Origin: Chitinophagaceae bacterium
GTDB lineage: Bacteria; Bacteroidota; Bacteroidia; Chitinophagales; Chitinophagaceae
Reading direction: 5' to 3'
Assembly: GCA_016713085.1 (NCBI GenBank)
Contig: JADJPV010000002.1
Location: 434,001-498,000, forward strand
Length of the DNA: 64,000 nt
Within the stretch, counting starts at the first letter, position 1; every line of letters begins with the position of its first letter. Under the pieces are notes generated by a model. The model was not told the origin of the DNA, searched no databases, and saw only the letters and a list, made by a program, of their open reading frames with translations. Positions 58,407 through 64,000 of this stretch are shown here, one piece after another. The translations under genes and the position numbers were made by a program.

Positions 58407-60583
58407 CTACTTCAAACGGTTCAGCTTAACCGATAGAGTTGCAAAACCTCCCAGCTCAAGATGCTCAACACGGAAAGAATGTGTTCCTCCCAGTTTGATT
58501 TTTATTTTCCTGTTGGGTGATTCGTCGAATTTATATAAGGCAGGGTTCCATTCGTTCAGTACGAGTTTGTTGTCAATATAAATACGAACTGCATCATCCC
58601 ATGTAACTGAGAGTTCATACATACCGGGTAAAATCTTTGCTGTTGCTTCCGACAATGTAATGAACTGTTTATGCAGCTCATCAGCCTTAATGCCTCCCCA
58701 CCATGCATAGTCAATTTTGTTCACCTGTTCTGTTTTAACAGGCCGCATTCTTACATTGGGTGCAAACAAAATTTTTTCTCTGATGGGATTATAGCTGGAA
58801 GTGTCAAGTGCAAAAAAGCGAACTGCCCAGTCAATTGGCTGAAAAAACTTTGAAAAAGAAAAGCTGTGAGTTTGCCCTGCTGATATTGATTTTCCAAATG
58901 CATCTGTAAATGCTTCACCTGTATATTCAAGTACAATTTGGATATCGGTAACTGTTGATTTTATTTTCTCTAAAGTAATGGTTGCAGGAAAGCTTCCACT
59001 TAGTGCCGAAATGTTTTTTACACCTTTTGCTGATTTTATTTTCCAGTTACCTTTTGGCCCCATCAAATCAAATTTCATGATACCTGAACTGTCTGTCGGA
59101 TTAATATTGCAGATGATGGGGTAACGGAAATCATAAGGTCCCCAATCTGTAATGTGAATATTTTTTCTGCCTGCCAGTTGTTTTGAGTCAGAAAAAACAT
59201 CATTTGGAATTTCGCCGGCAGGTAATTTTATTTCTTTGATGGGTGGGGTTAGAATAGCAACCGGGCTTACAGACGATGTGTCCAAATGCAGCACAGTTGA
59301 ATCAGTTTTATATTTTGTATTGATTGTTCCGCTGAATGAATTGCCAAAGACAAAAAGCGAATCCGTTCTGTTGAGATTAAAGGCAAGCGGAATATTTGTA
59401 AATGTATTTCCGGTAATATGATATGCTGCACTTCTTGTGTCACGGTATTTTGCATAACCCCAATCCGCAGGCTGTTCTTTTCTTGCCCAAAGCCTGATCG
59501 CTTCTTTATCTGCTGTAAAACTGTTTTGCTGAATACTGTTATGTAATCCATGCTCAATTGCAATTGCAATCCGATTCTGACCAAATTGATTTTCAGCAAT
59601 CATTGTTTCAAAACTGTAACCACCCCATATACCGTGATCACATTCAATCATTTTGTTCTGTATAATTTTGTTACGGCTGAATGTTACTTCAATGCCATTG
59701 GTGGGAGCATAAGAAAAATCGTTTTGATATAATACATTATCATTACAGCCTCCTTTGCCATTATCCATTGTTGTCTGTCCGGCCCAGAGAAAAAAGCCAT
59801 CTCCGCCATGTGTTACATTGTTTCCATAAAAAAAGTTGTTGTTACTCTGCTCATACACAAGCATACCGGCGCTGTCCTGGCCACGGTTGTACACACCATG
59901 ACTGTAACCACGCACATTAAAAATAACACGGTTGTACATAATCCTGTTATTGCTGCTGCGGTATAAACCAATGCCAATACCTGAGTTGAATGAAAAGTCA
60001 TTGTTGTAAATCATTCCGTTGTTTGAGTTCGTCATCATCAATCCATTCTGTCCGCCGGTTACTTTACAGTTTTTGATGATGGCAGAATCGCAACCCGATA
60101 AATAGATAGCTGCACCATAGCGTAGCCATTCATCTTTTCATTCTGGTGATAACTCATCCAGTCGGAGATGTCTTCTTTTTCCTGCGTGCTGTTTAAATGC
60201 TGACGGTAATTATAACTGAGGTCGCAATTTTCCAGTGTAAGCGATTGTACATTCTTTGCAAGTAATGCTACTTTATAGCCTTTTGCTTTCAGGTTCTTAA
60301 TGGTTACATGTTTGCTGTTCTGTACCAGGATTGCAATGCCGGAAAATTCATCCGGCCTGGTTGTTTGATTGCTTCCTTTCAGTGTTGCATTATTGAAATC
60401 AATAACGATATTATTTCCTTCAATCAATATCACATATTTTTCTTTGCCAGTAGTAAAAGCGTAATTACTTTTTTTGAAACTTGCAGATTTAGTGATCTTC
60501 ATACCGGCTGTAATAAGCCTGTTTTGTGCAACGGCATGAGTGCAAATAAAAAAGTAAAGCAAAAAAGAAACCGCAAATTTCAT
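58407..60583 (-). CDS. Exported right-handed beta-helix protein with C-terminal PA14-like domain (one frameshift)
   Basis: About 725 residues. Signal peptide MKFAVSFLLYFFICTHAVAQ. Parallel beta-helix rungs follow (residues about 50-260: NNIVIDFNNATLKGSN, HVTIKNLKAKGYKVALLAK, SLTLENCDLSYN, NGMIYNNDFSFNSGIGIGLYRSSNN, NVLYQNDFSYAPTNGIEVT, SRNKIIQNKMIECDHGIWGG). The C-terminus YELSVTWDDAVRIYIDNKLVLNEW is PA14-like, ending AHSFRV-type strands. A frameshift at the T4 run 60135-60138 needs one base: it joins NEK to DEWLRYGAAIYLSGCDSAIIKNC. Such proteins are often polysaccharide lyases or NosD-like; the reaction is unknown. Gene is downstream of kdgK. Confidence 0.82.
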
Positions 60584-60602
60584 GTTGCATGAATTTGCGG
60601 TT
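60569..60602 (-). terminator. Hairpin-plus-T-tract terminator embedded in the start of the beta-helix gene
   Basis: On the minus strand AACCGCAAATTCATG pairs with CATGAAATTTGCGGTT (one bulge, tiny loop), followed by TCTTTTTTG. The 3' arm holds the ATG and the first codons (M-K-F-A-V) of the beta-helix gene, and the T tract codes for its next residues (S-F-L). It looks like the kdgK terminator fused with the next gene's start. Confidence 0.65.
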
Positions 60603-60636
60603 AAGATAAATCAATTTTAAAGACTGGAATAATCAG

Positions 60637-61663
60637 TTAATCTTCTGCTTCCTGTTTCAGTTTTTTTACAGTAAAGATATCCTGGCCGGTAGCATCACCT
60701 TTTTCCTGGAGTTTACCAAAAGCAGCGGCTGTTGCATAATCCAGTATTTCCTGCGGTTCCTGCTGATGATAGAGGCCATAGATCAGCCCCGCCCATGAAA
60801 CAGTCGCCACTGCCGCTTCTGTCCATTACTCCCTGGCAGGAGAATTCGGGAGAGTGGTATAGCTTTCCGTTCATGAATAAAGCCGTATAATAGTTGATGT
60901 GATTATTATCTCCGTCAAACCGAAATGTATTGGCGGCTACTTTGCATTTGGGAAACATCTGCATCAGTTCTTTTGATGTTACTTCTGCATGATCGAGATA
61001 AGACTGCTTGCTTTTCTTTTCATGAATGTGGTCATCAATTTTTGTACCCAGCGAGCTGTTTGCACTCCAGATATTGCCCATCAGAACATCGCAATGAGCA
61101 GCCAGCTTTGGCATAATGTCAACAGGATTTTTCCCATATTTCCATAGTCGTGCACGATAATTCAGATCCATAGAAATCATGATGTTTTTCTGTGAAGCTG
61201 CTTCCAGTGCTTCGAGACAAACATCAGCAACATTTTCATTCAATGCCGGGCTGATAGCTGTTAAGTTGAACCACTCTACATCTCTCAGCACTTTGTCCCA
61301 ATCAACCATTCCTCTTTTTAATTCTGAAAAAGAGGAATGGTCACGGTCATACACCATCTTACCTTTCAGATCTGCACCACGTTCAAGATAATACACGCCA
61401 ACTCTGTTGCCCGAAAACAAAATAGAAGATGTATAAATTCCTTTGTACTCTAAATAATCAATTACATGCCTGCTCATAAAATTATCGGGCAGTACTGTAA
61501 AATATTTTACCGGTACATTCCAGCCGGCAAGTGCAGTAGCAACATTGGCTTCTGCGCCACCTATGTATAACTGCATCGGATTCTTATCTACCATATCTTC
61601 ATTGGATGCAGGTGAAATGCGGAACAATAATTCGCCAAAGCAGAGTACTTTTTTCTTATGCAT
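60637..61663 (-). CDS. kdgK: PfkB family carbohydrate kinase, probable 2-keto-3-deoxygluconate kinase (one frameshift)
   Basis: About 341 residues. N-terminal ribokinase block VLCFGELLFRISPASNED, then LYIGGAEANVATALAGWNVPVKYFTVLPDN, YDRDHSSFSEL, and ATP-site signature MDRSGSGDCFMGG near the C-terminus. The overall layout fits KDG kinases, which phosphorylate 2-keto-3-deoxygluconate in polyuronate breakdown. The frame changes at the C4 run 60787-60790: one base fewer gives GLIYGLYHQQEPQEILDYATAAAFGKLQEKGDATGQDIFTVKKLKQ, with stop at 60637. It precedes the beta-helix gene by about 54 bp. Confidence 0.85.
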
Positions 61664-61732
61664 GTATATATAATTCGTTGATGAAACCGTTGTTCAAATA
61701 TCGTTATTATTCACACCTGTTCCATCATCATT

Positions 61733-63999
61733 TTATTTCAATTTAAAACGAAGTCCTCCATAAAACTGTCTGCCTGCAATTGGTCCCCAAACCAGTGATG
61801 CATCAAAGTGTGATCCAAACGGATCTTCTGCGGCAATGATGGCATCTTTCTGAAAGAAGTTCGTGAGGTTTTCACCACCCAGGTAAAATTCAACCGGATG
61901 TTTTTTCCCAACTGCTTTGCTTACCTGTGCATTCATCAATACATAATCAGGCGATGTCGTACTGCGTTGATAGGGCGGCGGGTTGGCAGCTGTTGATGGA
62001 ATTCTTTTTTGACTGTTATAGTTAACAGTATAATCAAACTTCCATCCTTTTACTTCATATCCAAGATTGACAAATGCCCTGTTCTTTGCAGTAAAAGGTT
62101 TTTGCAGAAGTGTATTACCATAAGTTGTTTTCACATCGAATAAACGGTAAGCTATACGTACTTCAAGGTTGCGGATTGGTTGTGTATTCAATTCAGCCTG
62201 GAAACTGTTTGAATAAGATTTACCGGTTAGGTTGTAGAATTTTATTTGTCCCGCAGTTTCAAGATCAGCAACTAACTGCTGCTGAAAATCATTCCTGAAA
62301 AAATCCAGAGCTAAAGAAGCAGTTCTGCCAAACAGTTTAAACTGCTGATCAACGCTGATGCCTTTGTTCCATGCCACTTCCGGATTCAATCCATAGGCTT
62401 TACCTGCAGTTGAAGGAATAATCTGCAACTGCCGTGAACTCACCAACACACCTGTGTTCTCAGCAAAAATATTTGCAGTGCGTTGACCACGTCCTGCACT
62501 GATCCTGATCGTTGTTCCTTTTACGGGTTCATAACGCAGATGCAAACGTGGAGTTACAAACCAACCGTATAAGCTGTTATCGTCTGCACGTAAACCTGCA
62601 ACAATACTCAGCTTGGTAAGATAGTCGTAGGTATATTCAAAAAATGCACCCGGCACTGCTTCAGTACGTTTGTAATTGGCAGTATTGAAATCTTCATTGT
62701 ATTTATCAAACATAAAACTCAAACCTGTTCTGAATTTGTGAGCGGTAGTTCCAATAATAGATTGATAAATTAAATTGCTGTAAAAGTTTTGCTGCTGTGC
62801 ATTATACTTTGTTAAGCCAAAATAGGAATCCTGTTTGTGATTAAATGCTGCTAACTGTAAACCGATACTTTTATATTTTTTTTCAGGAAATACATAACCT
62901 GTTTTTGCAAATGCTTCATACCGGCTGGTATTAATGCCCAGGCCATAATGATTGGTGGTAAATTTATCTTTGCCCGGATCAAATGCAGTTTCACCTCCGG
63001 TTCTTTTATCAATCAAAGCCTTTACTCCAAACTGGATGATCCATGCTTTGCCATCTTCATATTTCCAGCGGTTAACACCACTCCATAATGCACCGGTTGG
63101 CATATCACGGAAACCATCTTCGTTGAAATCAACTTCTTTATTGTATAAAAAATCATTGTGCAGTAACAGGGTAGTGCTCCATTTCTTTCCAAGCTTTTGT
63201 GAAAGATTCAGGTTCAGATCTGTTTTACCCATATTGTTTTCATACAGGTTAAAGTAGAGCTTCTCTGCTTTTTCCGGTTTTTTAATTCAATATTAATCTG
63301 CCCGGCAATGCTTTCAAATCCATTGGCAACAGAACCGATTCCTTTGGTGAGCTGAATACTTTCAATCCATGGTCCGGCAATAAAATTTAAACCCAGTGGT
63401 GTTGCTATCCCTCTCGGGCCGGGTAAATTTTCAATAGTTAATTGTGTATAGTTACCGCTTAATCCAAGCAGTTGAATTTGTTTCGATCCTGTTACTGCAT
63501 CGTTATACGAAACATCAACAGAAGGATTTGTTTCAAAACTTTCACTGAGATTGCAACAGGCAGCTTTGAATAATTCTTTTTCGGTCATGATCTGTGTACG
63601 CACAGGGCTCAATGCTGCGATGTACATCGAACGCTGTTTAGCAGTAACAACCACTTCACCAAGTTGTTTTCCTTTCGCCAGTACTATTACCAGTTCTTTC
63701 ATATCAGTGATGGAAACAGTATCAGCTTTATAACCTGTATAACTGATGATTAACCTGCTGCTGCCATCGTGTTTAATTGAAAAAACTCCTGAACTGTCGG
63801 TTACTCCGCCAATTGCCGATTGAAGCCACTGCACCGTTGCTCCGGGTAAAGGACTTAAATCTCCTTTTGAATTTTCTTCGAGCACAACGCCTCTTATAAT
63901 ATGTACTTCAATTGCAGCGGGCTGATTTATGTGAGAACTGTCTGCATACTGTATTGCTGCTGAATCTTTTTTCTCCTGGTGAATTACCTCCTGCATTTC
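61733..63999 (-). CDS. TonB-dependent receptor, N-terminus beyond window (one frameshift)
   Basis: At least 755 residues; the frame is open through the right edge (the codon before the first ATG at 63996 is GAA). A carboxypeptidase-regulatory-like beta-sandwich (VVLEENSKGDLSPLPGATVQW...GVTDSSGVFSI) precedes a TonB plug (MTEKELFKAACCNLSESFETNPSVDV, QIQLLGLSGNYTQLTIENLPG, SIQLTKGIGSVANGFESIAGQINIEL) and the beta-barrel, ending GPIAGRQFYGGLRFKLK with C-terminal aromatic strand. The frame breaks in the T6 run 63278-63283; one base more reads LKKPEKAEKLYFNLYENNMGKTDL. It is an outer-membrane importer of unknown ligand. The plug wording recalls metal-related receptors of Bacteroidota, which is not proven here. 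Confidence 0.88.
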
Positions 64000-64000
64000 A

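Noticed and set aside
1..64000. tRNA, rRNA, riboswitch or insertion sequence
   Set aside because: No cloverleaf, ribosomal segment, known riboswitch core or transposase was recognised by eye; a covariance search would be decisive.

Overview
The window looks like a chromosomal segment of a Bacteroidota bacterium, most likely of the Chitinophagaceae. The evidence is type IX secretion (T9SS) C-terminal sorting domains on two large secreted proteins, a TonB-dependent receptor with a carboxypeptidase-like N-terminal domain, Bacteroidota-type domain families, few visible Shine-Dalgarno sequences, and moderately AT-rich DNA. No rRNA, tRNA, insertion sequence, prophage or CRISPR array was seen.

Layout. 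1-8.6 kb: end of a TetA-like MFS exporter, an M20 peptidase, VanZ-like protein, small amphipathic protein, DUF985 cupin, a five-PAS sensor kinase, pdxH and tryptophanase; PdxH and the PLP-dependent tryptophanase converge on a palindromic element. 8.9-20.9 kb: metabolic and hypothetical genes, including a distant nitronate-monooxygenase-like protein, a gluconate-dehydrogenase-like pair, a beta-propeller lactonase, a HepT/MntA toxin-antitoxin pair and an M28 peptidase. 21-25 kb: an accessory, more AT-rich stretch with a 21-bp tandem array, a long hairpin, an RloC-like ATPase/anticodon-nuclease candidate, a GC-rich structured spacer and a CoiA-like gene. 25.3-28.9 kb: ECF sigma factor with a membrane partner, NlpC/P60 peptidase, TSUP permease, inorganic pyrophosphatase and a lipoprotein.

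29-50 kb: a block of secreted proteins, five of them on the minus strand as a run, then two paralogous systems, each a TPR histidine kinase plus a NarL-type regulator. The two systems flank a roughly 2050-residue T9SS adhesin-like protein and a beta-helix protein. Similar dyads of the form ATCCC-N6/7-GGGGA lie upstream of several of these genes and are candidate operators. 50-64 kb: NamZ-type muramidase, FKBP isomerase, CPBP protease, peptidase T, SPFH protein, lipoproteins, cytochrome c, a beta-helix/PA14 protein downstream of a KDG kinase, and a TonB receptor running off the end.

At least 18 otherwise recognisable genes are broken, mostly by single-base indels that often fall in homopolymers. 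In one gene two such indels compensate each other. This looks more like residual assembly error than mass pseudogenisation, so broken genes are given as joined spans with the shift position. Two genes, peptidase T and the 46.5-kb beta-helix protein, appear to have lost internal segments and may be truly defective.
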